Assembly: GCF_009910675.1 (NCBI RefSeq)
Contig: NZ_RSEJ01000001.1
Location: forward strand, 186,001 to 250,000
DNA: 64,000 bases
Reading direction: 5' to 3'
From: Photobacterium alginatilyticum
GTDB lineage: Bacteria; Pseudomonadota; Gammaproteobacteria; Enterobacterales; Vibrionaceae
The notes beneath the pieces are model-generated. The model had not been told where the DNA came from and made no database searches. It worked only from the letters and a program-made list of their open reading frames with translations. The first letter of the stretch is position 1. Each line of letters begins with the position of its first letter. A program made the position numbers and the translations under genes. Positions 17,612 through 27,248 of the stretch are shown here, in pieces.

Positions 17612-18022
17612 ATGAGAATCTCTCACAAACGTAAAGTTCAGCTTAAGCTGCAAAAACGCGTAAAAGCAACGGTAGCAGCAGTAGCCAAACCGGCAGCCGT
17701 GAAAGCTGCTGTAAAAAAAGCACCAACTGCAGAAACAGTAAAAGCTGCTCCAGCGGCAAAACCTGTTGAAGAGCAAAAGCCAGTTGAAGCGGTAGCTCCG
17801 GCTGCGGCTCAAGTGTCTTTAACTCCAAAACAGCAGGCAGTGCTGGATATTGTGGTTAAGAACATTGAAGGTATCAATCCTAAGGGTATTGGTCTTCAAG
17901 CTGGCCAGGAAGATGCGAAAGCAGCTTCATGGGCAACAGGTGCGCTTAAGAAACTGGCCGAAGAAGGTCTGGTTGAGCGTATCCAATTGGCAGGTAACAA
18001 AGTACTTTATAAAGCACTTTAA
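17612..18022 (+). CDS. Histone H1-like tail fused to a winged-helix domain
   Basis: A 136-residue basic protein in two parts. Residues 1-68 are a low-complexity tail of Lys, Ala, Pro and Val resembling histone H1 tails. Residues 69-136 form a compact winged-helix/MarR-like domain (LTPKQQAVLDIVVKNIEG, KLAEEGLVERIQLAGNKVLYKAL). This suggests a nucleoid- or RNA-binding protein rather than a ligand-sensing regulator. TAGGAA precedes the ATG, and a perfect 11-base-pair terminator stem follows, so it is a single-gene transcript. Similar proteins occur in Vibrionaceae, usually annotated only as winged-helix or MarR proteins. Confidence 0.8.
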   Translation: MRISHKRKVQLKLQKRVKATVAAVAKPAAVKAAVKKAPTAETVKAAPAAKPVEEQKPVEAVAPAAAQVSLTPKQQAVLDIVVKNIEGINPKGIGLQAGQEDAKAASWATGALKKLAEEGLVERIQLAGNKVLYKAL

Positions 18023-18033
18023 TCCTTGCCGAG

Positions 18034-18065
18034 CCCGCTCCTGCCAAAGCAGGAGCGGGTGTCCT
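18034..18065 (+). terminator. Terminator after the H1-like gene
   Basis: Perfect 11-base-pair stem CCCGCTCCTGC / GCAGGAGCGGG with a 4-base loop, then a T-rich tail. Confidence 0.85.
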
Positions 18066-18295
18066 TCTTAATTCTTATCCAAGCTGTTCTTTTTCTGATA
18101 CATCTCTGCCTACCTTTCTTTCAGATATTCATCCTGCAATCCACGACATTGAATCGATCAAATCAGTCATTTCTATTGGCACTTGATTTTATTGACAAAT
18201 TTACTTTGCCGCTGTCGATATTCCGCAGCTCTGCTATAACTTAACTATAACGGAGTGAACTTTTCAGGGAAATTGATACTCGGAGGCTATATTTT

Positions 18296-18601
18296 ATGAC
18301 AATGATAAGTGCTAGAGAGTTTTCTGACTGGCTCCGCAATCGCTTTGCTGATGAAGATCAAGGGGTATGTTTGACGCGCGAAGATATCAATCAGCTAACG
18401 GGCAGGCAGAGTTTTTCTCTGGGATTTGTCCATGATATTCACTACGAGCTGATGCAGCATGGAATGGCCTTTGTTACTGATACTTCAAGAGAAACCTTTT
18501 ATTTGGTCCCAGTTTCTAACAAGCCCTGGCGAGAGCAGTTAGAACACCAATATGAGAGGGAGCTTTTTTGCAATGTCTTGCCCCTCGATAAATCTGGCTG
18601 A
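18296..18601 (+). CDS. Small hypothetical protein, possibly frameshifted at its C-terminus
   Basis: A 101-residue protein I do not recognise. The body (EFSDWLRNRFADEDQGVCLT, REDINQLTGRQSF, DIHYELMQHGMAFVTD) looks like a small folded cytoplasmic protein with a helix-turn-helix-like segment (TREDINQLTGRQS). GGAGG precedes the ATG by about 11 bases. At a T6 run (18564-18569) a different frame opens that encodes a charged tail and ends at 18659. Skipping one base there would give a longer protein ending in EEAERLRKKDKGKGDSDSK. Either the gene carries a one-base difference or a tiny overlapping gene follows it. Confidence 0.6.
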   Translation: MTMISAREFSDWLRNRFADEDQGVCLTREDINQLTGRQSFSLGFVHDIHYELMQHGMAFVTDTSRETFYLVPVSNKPWREQLEHQYERELFCNVLPLDKSG

Positions 18602-18659
18602 AGAAGCAGAGCGGCTCAGGAAGAAAGATAAAGGTAAAGGCGATTCAGACTCAAAGTAA
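18573..18659 (+). CDS. Short overlapping frame or displaced C-terminus (28 codons)
   Basis: An ATG-initiated frame of 28 residues overlaps the end of the 18296 gene in the +1 frame. It is rich in Lys, Glu and Asp (LAEEAERLRKKDKGKGDSDS), as expected of a soluble coding tail and not of random DNA. GGGAG lies about 11 bases before the ATG. It could be a translationally coupled mini-gene or the true C-terminus of the preceding protein. Confidence 0.35.
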   Translation: MSCPSINLAEEAERLRKKDKGKGDSDSK

Positions 18660-18720
18660 CAGATTTTCTTTGCATCGTTAAATTTGAGACAGATGGGTTT
18701 GAAAGGCTATACAGATAAAG

Positions 18721-18746
18721 AAAAGGGCGCGAAGAGCGCCCTTTTT
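18721..18746 (+). terminator. Terminator between the small gene and aspC
   Basis: Stem GGGCGC / GCGCCC flanked by A4 and T5 runs, so it can work in both directions and may also end aspC transcription from the other strand. Confidence 0.8.
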
Positions 18747-18795
18747 GTTGTTTCGGTGCTTTAACGTGGAAGCCCTATTACAGAGCTTCGGCAAG

Positions 18796-19986
18796 TTAAA
18801 GTACAGCTGCGATACCCTTGCACAGCGGCGGCATGTTGGATTTTGTCATGCCCGCGACGCTGATCCGGCCCGAACCAACAATGTAGATACCGAACTCTTC
18901 TTTCAGGCGGTTAACCTGGTCTTTGTTCAGGCCTGAGAAAGAGAACATACCGTTCTGGCGCTCGATGAAGCTGAAGTCTGCCTCGACGCCCAGATCTTTC
19001 AGAGTTTGCACAAACAGCGTACGCATTTCCTGAATACGGTCACGCATGTCGGCAACCTCTTGTTCCCACTCGGCGCGCAAGGCTGCATCGTTTAGGATTT
19101 CGGTAACAATTGCAGCACCGTGAGCTGGTGGGTTAGAGTAAATAACACGGGCAATGCTCTTCACCTGGCTAAAGGCAGTCACTGCCAGCTCGTTGCTTTC
19201 GGCAACAAGGGTAAAGGCGCCGACACGTTCGTTGTACAGGCCGAAGTTCTTGGAGAAGGAGCTAGCAACCAGCAGCTCTTTACACTGAGCCGCGAAAATA
19301 CGCAGGCCTTGTGCATCTTCTTCTACGCCCTTGGCGAAGCCCTGGTAGGCAAAGTCAAACATTGGCAGCAGTTGCTTCTCAACACAAAGCTCAGCCAGTT
19401 TCTGCCATTGTGCGGCGTCCGGATCAATACCTGTTGGGTTGTGGCAGCAGCCGTGAAGCAGAACAATGTCGCCAGGCGCAGCGTTAGCCAGATCAGCCAG
19501 GGCAGAATCGAAGTCCATGTCTTTGGTTTCTGCATCGTAGTAGGCATATTGTGCCGTTTCCAAACCGGCAGCCTTGAATACACCCATGTGGTTGGCCCAA
19601 GTCGGGTTGCTGATCCACACTTTTACATCGCCTAGCTGGCGCTTGATAAATTCGGCAGCAACACGAAGGGCACCGGTACCACCTGGTGCCTGAGCGGTTT
19701 GCGCGCGTTTGTCCGAAATAATGGATGCATCAGCACCGAAAAGTAACTGCTGAACAGCTAAACCGTATTCAGCAGTACCAGGAATGCTGAGATAGGATTT
19801 AGTTGTTTCTTTTTCCAATAAAATAGCTTCTGCTTTTTTTACTGTTGCCAGAACAGGAGTATTGCCAGACTCGTCCTTGTAGATACCAACGCCCAGGTTA
19901 ATCTTTTCCGGGCGGGTGTCTTTTTTGAACTCTTCGGTCAGGCCTAAAATTGGGTCGGCAGGTGCAGCAGTAATTTTCTCAAACAT
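18796..19986 (-). CDS. aspC: Aspartate/aromatic aminotransferase AspC
   Basis: A 396-residue PLP-dependent class I aminotransferase using the ATG at 19986, which gives [16 protein letters not shown], the usual N-terminus and the length of E. coli AspC. The open frame extends 9 codons further upstream without support. The PLP lysine lies in [17 protein letters not shown]. Other family marks are [22 protein letters not shown] and the C-terminal SGRISVAGM. It interconverts aspartate and oxaloacetate with glutamate/2-oxoglutarate and also serves aromatic amino acid synthesis. Transcribed away from the MFS gene. Confidence 0.95.
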   Translation of the reverse strand: MFEKITAAPADPILGLTEEFKKDTRPEKINLGVGIYKDESGNTPVLATVKKAEAILLEKETTKSYLSIPGTAEYGLAVQQLLFGADASIISDKRAQTAQAPGGTGALRVAAEFIKRQLGDVKVWISNPTWANHMGVFKAAGLETAQYAYYDAETKDMDFDSALADLANAAPGDIVLLHGCCHNPTGIDPDAAQWQKLAELCVEKQLLPMFDFAYQGFAKGVEEDAQGLRIFAAQCKELLVASSFSKNFGLYNERVGAFTLVAESNELAVTAFSQVKSIARVIYSNPPAHGAAIVTEILNDAALRAEWEQEVADMRDRIQEMRTLFVQTLKDLGVEADFSFIERQNGMFSFSGLNKDQVNRLKEEFGIYIVGSGRISVAGMTKSNMPPLCKGIAAVL

Positions 19987-20534
19987 CGTGGTCATCCATG
20001 CTGGTAAAAACAAACGGTCATAACCTTATTTATACCCTTTGTAGGTAAGTATTGACAACAAAATGCAACAATTTCATGAAAGATTTTTCCAAAGTCGCTC
20101 ATAGTTATAGTTTTTGGTTAATCTTCACCACTCTTTGACAATCGTCACCAATTTCATTTGCAATAAAATTACGACATTTAGCCACGTCAGAAGGTGCAAA
20201 AATACACTTTCTGATCGTTTTTTCGTTACTTAAATATAAAAGCGTGTAATTTTACAACATTCGGTAATGTTTGACATTGTTGGTGTGAAATTGATCACAG
20301 ATGGTAGGGGGTGGCTTCCAATAGGATTGCTCTCCGATGGAAACGGTCAAATATGATGAATACGGTCTGTTTATTGTACTAAAGGATATAAAAAGCCCTG
20401 CTTTAATAACATACAGGCGATAAACATACCAAATCACAACTCTTACATTGTTCGTCATATTCAGCCTGGAGTTGGAAGTTACCGCAGTCGCAATAAAATT
20501 TCAGACTGCGGTGGTATATATCGGGGATATATTA
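19987..20534. other. Divergent intergenic region aspC / MFS transporter
   Basis: About 550 bases without a gene. It holds the aspC promoter near 20010-20060 and a strong CRP site at 20284-20299. The centre is AT-rich with several ATTTAC/ATTTTAC elements. No structured RNA was recognised. Confidence 0.45.
20284..20299 (+). promoter_or_regulatory. CRP site upstream of the MFS sugar transporter
   Basis: TGTGA-AATTGA-TCACA is a perfect match to both CRP half-sites with the correct 6-base spacing. It lies about 235 bases before the MFS gene start and supports catabolite control of sugar uptake. Confidence 0.8.
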
Positions 20535-21878
20535 ATGGAAAAGCCACGCCTTTCGTTTTGGCAAATATGGAACATGAGCTTCGGTTTCATGGGAATTCAA
20601 TTTGGCTTTGGTTTGCAAAATGCCAATGTCAGTCGAATCTTTGAAACACTGGGAGCAAGCATTGATCAAATCCCTATCTTATGGATTGCTGCGCCGCTTA
20701 CGGGGTTACTCGTACAACCTATCATTGGATACTTCAGTGACCGTACCTGGACAGGGTTAGGCCGACGCCGCCCGTACTTTTTGTTCGGGGCGGTAGCTTC
20801 TTCGGTGGCGCTGATTGTAATGCCATATTCCCCGTATTTATGGGTGGCCGCAGGTATGCTGTGGATTCTTGACGCATCGATAAATATTTCGATGGAGCCT
20901 TTCCGTGCGCTGGTGGCCGACAACTTGCCTTCTGAGCAGCGAACGCAGGGCTTTGCGGTTCAAACATTCTTTATCGGCGTGGGCTCGGTTGTCGCCTCTG
21001 CCATGCCTTATCTGCTAACAAACGTGTTCGATGTGTCAAATACAGCGCCAGCCGGCGAGGTACCGCCGTCGGTCAAAATCTCCTTTATTTGTGGAGCCGT
21101 GGTGTTTATTGGCTCCATCTTATGGACGGTAATTCGTACTAAGGAGTATTCACCGCAAGAGCTGGCAAAGTTTAACAATGAACAGTTTGAGCCAAAAGAA
21201 AAAGCCAGCCTGAAAGAGATCATCACAGATATCAAGGCGATGCCAAAGACAATGGTTCAGCTCGCTGTGGTGCAGTTCTTTTCTTGGTTCGCGTTGTTTG
21301 CAATGTGGATCTATACCACCTCGGCGGTGACATCTCACATCTTCGGTACCACTGACACCAGCTCAGTGGTGTATAACGAAGGGGCGGACTGGGTTGGCTT
21401 GTGTTTCGCGACCTACAATGGTATTTCGGCATTGGCTGCATTTGCCTTACCCTGGCTTGCCCAACGCACCAGCCGTAAGTTTGTGCATAGCCTGAGTCTG
21501 ATCATCGGTGGCCTGAGCCTTGCCTCAATTTCTCTGATCGAAACACCATCGATGCTGATGCTCAATATGGTGGGAATAGGCTTGGCATGGGCCAGCATCC
21601 TGTGTATGCCTTATGCGATTTTGGCCGGCGCGCTGCCTGCAAAGAAAATGGGATTCTATATGGGGGTCTTCAACTTTTTTATCGTGTTGCCGCAGATCCT
21701 TGCTGCTGGCGTACTTGGCTTTTTCACTCGCTGGGCTTTTGGTGGCAATACAATGATGGCGATTGTGCTCGGTGGTGCTTCGATGATCTTTGCCGGCCTG
21801 ATGGTCTCAGTAGTTAAGGATGAAGATGAGCCGAACTCCGCTTCGGAGCAAGTAAAGCTGAAGCCTGAAACGAACTAA
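20535..21878 (+). CDS. MFS sugar transporter (GPH/SLC45-like)
   Basis: A 447-residue membrane transporter starting at the ATG at 20535 (GGGGAT before it). The frame is open for 29 more codons upstream, which I regard as non-coding. Twelve hydrophobic segments are visible. The region [21 protein letters not shown] followed by GRRRPYF is the hallmark loop of the sucrose/maltose H+-symporter group (SUC/SLC45-like MFS). It probably imports a disaccharide such as maltose or sucrose; the substrate is inferred. A perfect CRP site lies upstream and a terminator follows. No hydrolase or phosphorylase gene is adjacent. Confidence 0.85.
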   Translation: MEKPRLSFWQIWNMSFGFMGIQFGFGLQNANVSRIFETLGASIDQIPILWIAAPLTGLLVQPIIGYFSDRTWTGLGRRRPYFLFGAVASSVALIVMPYSPYLWVAAGMLWILDASINISMEPFRALVADNLPSEQRTQGFAVQTFFIGVGSVVASAMPYLLTNVFDVSNTAPAGEVPPSVKISFICGAVVFIGSILWTVIRTKEYSPQELAKFNNEQFEPKEKASLKEIITDIKAMPKTMVQLAVVQFFSWFALFAMWIYTTSAVTSHIFGTTDTSSVVYNEGADWVGLCFATYNGISALAAFALPWLAQRTSRKFVHSLSLIIGGLSLASISLIETPSMLMLNMVGIGLAWASILCMPYAILAGALPAKKMGFYMGVFNFFIVLPQILAAGVLGFFTRWAFGGNTMMAIVLGGASMIFAGLMVSVVKDEDEPNSASEQVKLKPETN

Positions 21879-21911
21879 TTCAGCACTTTCTTTCTAGCGT
21901 CTTCTGTTCAG

Positions 21912-21943
21912 AAAGGCCAGCCCGGTTACGCGGCTGGCCTTTT
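21912..21943 (+). terminator. Terminator after the MFS gene
   Basis: Stem AAAGGCCAGCC / GGCTGGCCTTT, 11 base pairs, followed by a short T tail. Confidence 0.8.
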
Positions 21944-21991
21944 GGTATTTAATGACGACAGCATTTGTGACTTGTCAGGGCTTATACGTTC

Positions 21992-22210
21992 CTAGATAAA
22001 GAAGGTATCAAGGTATAGCTGTTCGACTTCTTTTCTTGCCCATTCAGTACGGCGGAGAAATTTCAGGCTCGACTTCATGCTCGGGTCATTGTTGAAGCAG
22101 CGGACGTTAACCAGCCTGCCCAGTTCTTCCCATCCATAGTGATCAACCAGCTCGCCGAGTAGGGTTTGCAGGGTAATACCGTGCAGCGGGTTATTGGGTT
22201 GCGTGTTCAT
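21992..22210 (-). CDS. VF530 family DNA-binding protein
   Basis: A 72-residue protein of the VF530 (DUF2132) family, named after a Vibrio fischeri protein whose fold suggests DNA binding. Conserved features are [24 protein letters not shown] (residues 8-31, split across two helices), [24 protein letters not shown] and the terminal VEQLYLD. The length is normal. It is a lone gene, convergent with the MFS gene and divergent from the DUF1456 gene. The cellular role is unknown. Confidence 0.9.
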   Translation of the reverse strand: MNTQPNNPLHGITLQTLLGELVDHYGWEELGRLVNVRCFNNDPSMKSSLKFLRRTEWARKEVEQLYLDTFFI

Positions 22211-22360
22211 GTGCTTTGTTTCTTCGCTTGATCTGAGTGGCGGCCACTATAGCAGCTTTAAATCAGCGTTTGTAACTAATGGGGACTAATATCTGGTAAA
22301 GTAGCGGGCAATTTCGCAGTACGCCATTTCGGCAATGCTGCACTAATACTAGGATTTACT

Positions 22361-22831
22361 GTGCTTAACAACGACATCTTGCGACGTATTCGCTATACCT
22401 TTGATTATAACGATGCGGCAATGATCAGCATTTTTGCTGCCGCGGACCATGAGGTAACCCGAGAGCAAGTTAGCGACTGGTTGAAGAAAGATGATGATGC
22501 TGCATTTAAGAAGTGTACTGACCGTGAACTGGCTATTTTCCTCAATGGCCTGATAAATTCAAAACGCGGCAAGAAGGAGGGCGTCCAGCCTGAGCCTGAG
22601 TCACGTCTTACCAATAACATGATTTTCATGAAGCTACGTATTGCATTGAATTACAAGGCTGAAGATATACTTGAAATTATGGAGTCGGTTGATTTCACTA
22701 TGAGCAAGCATGAGCTAAGCGCTTTTTTCCGAAAACCAGACAACAAGCATTACCGTGAATGTAAAGATCAGATTTTGCGTAACTTCCTGCTTGGTGTTCA
22801 GCAGAAGTTCCGTCCGGGTTCTGCAGAGTAA
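22361..22831 (+). CDS. DUF1456 family protein (YehS-like)
   Basis: A 156-residue cytoplasmic protein made of two copies of the DUF1456 domain, about residues 1-68 and 84-152. Each copy has the pattern NDILRRIRYTFDYND / NNMIFMKLRIALNYK, then an EV(T/S)xxx(V/L)xxWLKK/FFRK segment and a C(T/K)D motif. E. coli YehS has the same design and no established function. The start codon is GTG or the in-frame ATG-like TTG in the ACTGTGCTTAACAAC context, so the first residue is read as Met. A hairpin (22864-22899) follows. Confidence 0.88.
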   Translation: MLNNDILRRIRYTFDYNDAAMISIFAAADHEVTREQVSDWLKKDDDAAFKKCTDRELAIFLNGLINSKRGKKEGVQPEPESRLTNNMIFMKLRIALNYKAEDILEIMESVDFTMSKHELSAFFRKPDNKHYRECKDQILRNFLLGVQQKFRPGSAE

Positions 22832-22863
22832 TACTGAGATCAAACACATCTATTCAGTGTGAT

Positions 22864-22899
22864 AAACAAAGGCTACCCAAGGGAAGGGTGGCCTTTGTT
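22864..22899 (+). terminator. Terminator after the DUF1456 gene
   Basis: Stem AACAAAGGC / GCCTTTGTT with a G/C-rich inner part. It is convergent with the next minus-strand gene and may serve both. Confidence 0.65.
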
Positions 22900-22914
22900 A
22901 TAGTTGGAACCGCT

Positions 22915-23493
22915 TTAGCTGAGCTGTTCATCCAGCGAGATTTCTCCCTCATGCTGAGTCAGCAGCATTTTTTGGATATTGAAACCGCAAAGCATGAGAA
23001 TAAGACACCAATTTAAGAAAGGAAGTGTACTTTTTTCCAGGCTTTCAGAGAGTTGAGTTGGTTTCCACTGAAAGGTGTCACAAAGGCTTTCTACCGTTAT
23101 GCCAGTGAAGGTGTTGTCACCAATAATGCGCTTAAATTCTTTTTCGCTAGGCATTTCAAAAATGCTTCTATTTTTAAACGCAGTTGGTTTGAATGCGCGC
23201 ATTACTTTCCTTGCATCGACATCAATAGGCTGACCGTTATTTTGAATGTTCGGTCGGCCTGCGAGGGCTGCGAGAAAACACCAGCAAGGGTAGGGAATAT
23301 TAGAAATATTCTCAGGTTCACGCTTGTAGCGTGACATCCAATCAGAGATTTTTTTCTCTTGTAGGCCAGTTAAACGGGCGAGGGTTGCTGAATCATACCC
23401 ATACTCTTTTAGCAGGTTGATAATTTCAGCGACTTCTGAAACGAAGGGTTTGGCCCACAGGCTTGCTGGCGCGAGGGTAGTTTCTCTGATCAT
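22915..23493 (-). CDS. Hypothetical protein with two HTH-like segments
   Basis: A 192-residue protein from the ATG at 23493 (MIRETTLAPAS); the frame is open 18 codons further upstream. I do not recognise a named family. Two segments look like helix-turn-helix units: YGYDSATLARLTGLQEKKISDWMSRYK (about residues 31-57, split by a turn) and VESLCDTFQWKPTQLSESLE (about 135-154). Between them is a Trp/Cys/Ala-rich stretch, PYPCWCFLAALAGRP. It may be a transcription regulator of XRE type. It is a single gene between the DUF1456 gene and asnS. Confidence 0.65.
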   Translation of the reverse strand: MIRETTLAPASLWAKPFVSEVAEIINLLKEYGYDSATLARLTGLQEKKISDWMSRYKREPENISNIPYPCWCFLAALAGRPNIQNNGQPIDVDARKVMRAFKPTAFKNRSIFEMPSEKEFKRIIGDNTFTGITVESLCDTFQWKPTQLSESLEKSTLPFLNWCLILMLCGFNIQKMLLTQHEGEISLDEQLS

Positions 23494-23684
23494 AATAGGC
23501 TCATCGGGTTTAGTGCTGGTGCTTAGGGCACACAAGCGGATAGGCATAAGCTTATTCGATGCGAATCAGTAAGTCTATTCGTCTGACTCTGTTCGCTATC
23601 TATGATATTCCACCTGTCGATATTGCGGTCAGTTATGCAGGGGCTGGGCGGAACCAGGCTTGAAAGAAATAGCAAGGCTGAAAA

Positions 23685-23713
23685 CAAACAGGACGAGCAT
23701 AAAGCTCGTCCTG
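23685..23713 (-). terminator. Terminator after asnS
   Basis: Perfect 10-base-pair stem CAGGACGAGC / GCTCGTCCTG; on the minus strand it is followed by a T-rich TTTGTTTTC. It lies about 50 bases after the asnS stop. Confidence 0.8.
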
Positions 23714-23764
23714 TGGAGTCGGTGACCTACCTCTAGATAGGTTCCTGTGCACTTCTAACTGAGA

Positions 23765-25165
23765 TTAGAAGTTTGCAGAGCGTGGCGCACGTGGGAATGG
23801 AATTACGTCACGGATGTTAGCCATACCTGTTACGTAAGTTACCAGACGCTCGAAGCCCAGACCGAAGCCTGAGTGAGGAACAGAGCCGTAGCGACGCAAG
23901 TCACGGTACCAGCCCATGTGCTCAGGGTCGATACCCATTTCAACCATACGCTTGTCAAGAAGCTCCAGGCGTTCTTCACGCTGAGAGCCACCGATGATTT
24001 CACCGATACCCGGCGCCAGTACGTCCATTGCGGCTACTGTCTTGCCATCGTCGTTCATACGCATGTAGAACGCTTTGATGTCTTTCGGGTAGTTCTTCAC
24101 AACAACAGGTGCTTTGAAGTGTTCTTCGGCAAGGTAACGCTCGTGTTCGGAAGACATATCGATGCCCCACTCAACATCGAACTCGAACTCACGACCAGAA
24201 TCTTTCAGGATCTGGATAGCGTCAGTGTAGTCAACCTGTGCAAAATCTGACGTTACAAACTGCTCTAGACGAGTAATTGCATCCTTGTTGATACGCTGCG
24301 CGAAGAACTCAAGATCATCGCGACGCTCTTCAAGAACGGCCTTGAATACATATTTCAGCATGTCTTCAGCCAGTTCTGCCACGTCATCAAGCTCTGCGAA
24401 TGCAACTTCTGGCTCAACCATCCAGAATTCAGCCAGGTGACGGCTGGTGTTCGAGTTTTCAGCACGGAACGTCGGGCCGAACGTGTACACCTTGCTCAGA
24501 GCACAAGCGTAAGCTTCTGCGTTTAGCTGGCCAGATACAGTCAGGAAGGTTTCTTTACCAAAGAAGTCTTTGTCAAAGTCAACTTCACCCGCGTCAGTCA
24601 TCGGTGTGTTCACCATGTCCAGAGTAGAGACACGGAACATTTCACCGGCACCTTCACAGTCAGAGGCTGTGATCAGTGGCGCAGACATCCAGAAGAAACC
24701 TTGCTCGTGGTAGAAGCGGTGGATCGCTTGAGACAGGCAGTTACGAACACGTGCAACCGCACCGATCACATTAGTACGTGGGCGCAGGTGAGCCACTTCA
24801 CGAAGGTACTCGATAGAGTGACGTGTTTTTGCCATTGGGTAAGTATCTGGGTCTTCAACCAGGCCAACGATTTTTACTTCAGTTGCCGCAAGCTCGAAAT
24901 CCTGACCTTTAGCCGGTGATTCAACAATCTTGCCAGTCACCTCAACAGAGCAACCAGTTGTCAGTTTAAGTACTTCTTCCTGGTAATTATTTAACTCATT
25001 AGGGACCACGGCCTGAATCGGGTCGAAACAAGAGCCGTCATAAATGGCAAGGAAAGAGATTCCAGCTTTGGAATCACGACGTGAGCGGATCCAACCGCGA
25101 ACAGTGACTTCAGTGTCTACTGCTAGCTTTCCGCTTAATACGTCTGTTACAGGCGCGTAAGTCAT
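23765..25165 (-). CDS. asnS: Asparaginyl-tRNA synthetase
   Basis: A 466-residue class II aminoacyl-tRNA synthetase, equal in length to E. coli AsnS. The N-terminal OB-fold anticodon-binding domain ([20 protein letters not shown], about 22-41) is followed by motif 2 ([21 protein letters not shown]) and motif 3 ([15 protein letters not shown] near the C-terminus, ending RAPRSANF). It charges tRNA-Asn in the cytoplasm. The upstream chemoreceptor gene is on the same strand and ends 90 bases before it, but a separate asnS promoter is likely. Confidence 0.97.
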   Translation of the reverse strand: MTYAPVTDVLSGKLAVDTEVTVRGWIRSRRDSKAGISFLAIYDGSCFDPIQAVVPNELNNYQEEVLKLTTGCSVEVTGKIVESPAKGQDFELAATEVKIVGLVEDPDTYPMAKTRHSIEYLREVAHLRPRTNVIGAVARVRNCLSQAIHRFYHEQGFFWMSAPLITASDCEGAGEMFRVSTLDMVNTPMTDAGEVDFDKDFFGKETFLTVSGQLNAEAYACALSKVYTFGPTFRAENSNTSRHLAEFWMVEPEVAFAELDDVAELAEDMLKYVFKAVLEERRDDLEFFAQRINKDAITRLEQFVTSDFAQVDYTDAIQILKDSGREFEFDVEWGIDMSSEHERYLAEEHFKAPVVVKNYPKDIKAFYMRMNDDGKTVAAMDVLAPGIGEIIGGSQREERLELLDKRMVEMGIDPEHMGWYRDLRRYGSVPHSGFGLGFERLVTYVTGMANIRDVIPFPRAPRSANF

Positions 25166-25254
25166 GTTTAAATTATTCTCCGTTAAGGCACTTTATAGAT
25201 CTGTACTTAAAGATACAGTCCGAAAGAGCAATATTACCTGTCTTACGTCAAGCA

Positions 25255-26874
25255 TCAAGCATTGTTATCACTTGAAAGGGTAAATTGATGAAGTAATCGC
25301 TCTAGTTGTTCGGCCAACTGCTCAAGATTTACACTAATCTCACGAGATTGTAGTGCATGAGCGGAGGTATCGTCTGCATGACTGGTGATGGTTTCGACTT
25401 TTGTTCTGATGGAGTCGGCCATATTGGCTTGGGCAGAACTTTGCTGCTGAATATCGTTGGCGTGGTTATTGACTACCTGAATGCCGCTACCGATTTCGGA
25501 CAATGCATGGGACAACTGCTCGATGGTCGCCATTTTGCTATGGGCGGTCTGACAGGTTGTTTCGACGGCACTGGCTGACGCTTCGCAGTCACTGTGCAGT
25601 GCTTCGATAATTGACTGGATATCCCCGGTAGCCTGATGGGTACGGTTGGCCAGGTTGCGAACTTCTTCGGCGACGACGGCGAAACCGCGGCCCTGCTCGC
25701 CAGCACGGGCAGCCTCAATCGCGGCATTCAGAGCCAGCAGGTTAGTTTGTTCGGCAATGGATCGGATCACGTCTAAAATACTGGCAACCTGCTGGCTTTG
25801 CTCATTCAGGTTATCGATACGGCTTTTGACGTTTTCGATGTCTGAGACCAGAATTTTGATGTCATTGCCGGCATCGTTGGCCAGCTGAGTACCCAGAATT
25901 GCTGATTGAGAGGCACTCTGGCTCAAGTTTGCAGCTTCTGTGGTGCGTTGCTCAATATCATGTTGCTGGTGCTGCATATCATCGATGGCAACAAACATTT
26001 CAGAGGTTTCATTGCGCTGACTGTCAGCAGCATTGGTGGTATCTGCCGAGACATTGATCAACTGATTGGCCTGCAGGGTAAGAGATTCCGAGGTATTTTG
26101 TACCTGTTGCAGGCTGGCAGAGAAGTTATCCAGCATCTGATCATAGCTATGGCACAGCTCGCCGATCTCATCGGTCCGGGTTTCATTGAGGCGGCCGCTC
26201 AAATCTTTGTTGACACTAGTTTGCTTCATGTACTCCGACACTCGGCGTAACGGCCTGACAATCATTCTGCGGATCAGGGTTAACGAGAACAGGAAGCCGG
26301 TTGCTGCAATCGCTGCCATGATCCCGCCGGCAATCAGTAGTTGCTCATTGACGCGCTGATAGAGAGGACCGAGATTATATTCCAGGCGAACCACGCCAAG
26401 CACTTCGCCTTCGGGCACGATGTGGCACTGGAGGCAGTTGGTGCCGCGATAGTTGGAGCTGGCTTTCATTGGCAGGGCAACAAGCAGGCTTTGGCCGTTA
26501 TTGGTGGTCACAGTCTCGGTAATTTGCTCGCCTTTAAGTGCGCGTTGGTCAAATTCGTCGACTGGCGCCTGATCTTCAAGACCCGGGCCGAATATATTTG
26601 TTACTGCCGGGCTTCGGATGACACGGACATTTTCGATTCCGCTATGGGAAAGAACCTTGTCCCGCAAGGTTTCTCGCTGGGCCATGGTTCCTGTCAGCAT
26701 CATCATGTTCAGGCTGTCGAAGTAGTTGCCGGCCTTATCCAGGGTTTGCTCGCTAATTACCGACTCTAGTAGTACTTTTTGCTGGCGCGATTCATAGGCT
26801 AATGATGTGATCAGCACAACGGTGAACACGATGAATAGTGTTAAGAGGAGCTTGTGAGCAATTGTTAAGCGCAT
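25255..26874 (-). CDS. Methyl-accepting chemotaxis protein with haem-c sensor domain
   Basis: A 539-residue chemoreceptor. A first membrane helix (residues 8-27) is followed by a periplasmic sensor domain (about 30-180) resembling Tll0287-like/DUF3365 domains. It contains a haem-c attachment motif CLQCH at 147-151. After the second helix (about 185-207), the HAMP domain lies at about 208-260 and the methyl-accepting signalling domain at about 270-530, with tip [20 protein letters not shown]. Known relatives in Geobacter carry a covalently bound haem and are thought to sense redox potential or gases. It has no attached pentapeptide CheR tether. It is the only haem-c type receptor in the window. 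Confidence 0.88.
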   Translation of the reverse strand: MRLTIAHKLLLTLFIVFTVVLITSLAYESRQQKVLLESVISEQTLDKAGNYFDSLNMMMLTGTMAQRETLRDKVLSHSGIENVRVIRSPAVTNIFGPGLEDQAPVDEFDQRALKGEQITETVTTNNGQSLLVALPMKASSNYRGTNCLQCHIVPEGEVLGVVRLEYNLGPLYQRVNEQLLIAGGIMAAIAATGFLFSLTLIRRMIVRPLRRVSEYMKQTSVNKDLSGRLNETRTDEIGELCHSYDQMLDNFSASLQQVQNTSESLTLQANQLINVSADTTNAADSQRNETSEMFVAIDDMQHQQHDIEQRTTEAANLSQSASQSAILGTQLANDAGNDIKILVSDIENVKSRIDNLNEQSQQVASILDVIRSIAEQTNLLALNAAIEAARAGEQGRGFAVVAEEVRNLANRTHQATGDIQSIIEALHSDCEASASAVETTCQTAHSKMATIEQLSHALSEIGSGIQVVNNHANDIQQQSSAQANMADSIRTKVETITSHADDTSAHALQSREISVNLEQLAEQLERLLHQFTLSSDNNA

Positions 26875-27179
26875 CTTCCATGATCTCTTTGTAGGGCTTT
26901 CACGTAATCTGAATCAGTACCGCCTGTGCCTCTTCTTTTTCCACGGCAGCGGCCAAAGCAACGGGAAGATAATTGCCTAGCTTTTTGACATGTTGAAGAG
27001 CGACTTCAGTTGGTTCAGATAACAGTTCTGTCTGTTATTCTTATATTTTTTATATGGGTATATTGTACTTGTTGCGGTTGTTAAAAAATAGTTTTGCGCT
27101 GGTTATTGTGAAGTTGGACGTGACAAGTGGGTCACAAATAAAACAGATTTTGGAAAATCTCGTCATATTCCGCTTTGAC
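26875..27179. other. Intergenic region upstream of the haem chemoreceptor
   Basis: AT-rich, with the receptor promoter near 26880-26950. A small perfect inverted repeat ATAACAG-N6-CTGTTAT (27019-27038) could be an operator. Open frames of about 90 residues on both strands here have no ribosome binding site and I reject them. Confidence 0.35.
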
Positions 27180-27212
27180 AAAAAAAAGCTCGGCAGTGCG
27201 AGCTTTTTTTTG
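27180..27212 (-). terminator. Bidirectional terminator after the large lipoprotein gene
   Basis: Stem AAAAAAGCTCG / CGAGCTTTTTT with a 6-base loop, flanked by A and T runs on both sides, just downstream of the 27249 stop. Confidence 0.85.
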
Positions 27213-27248
27213 TCTATATTACTGAATATCAATTCAGGTATAGGCAAT

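Noticed and set aside
18745..18936. Plus-strand frame overlapping the aspC 3' end
   Set aside because: It lies opposite the conserved C-terminus of AspC and has no start signal.
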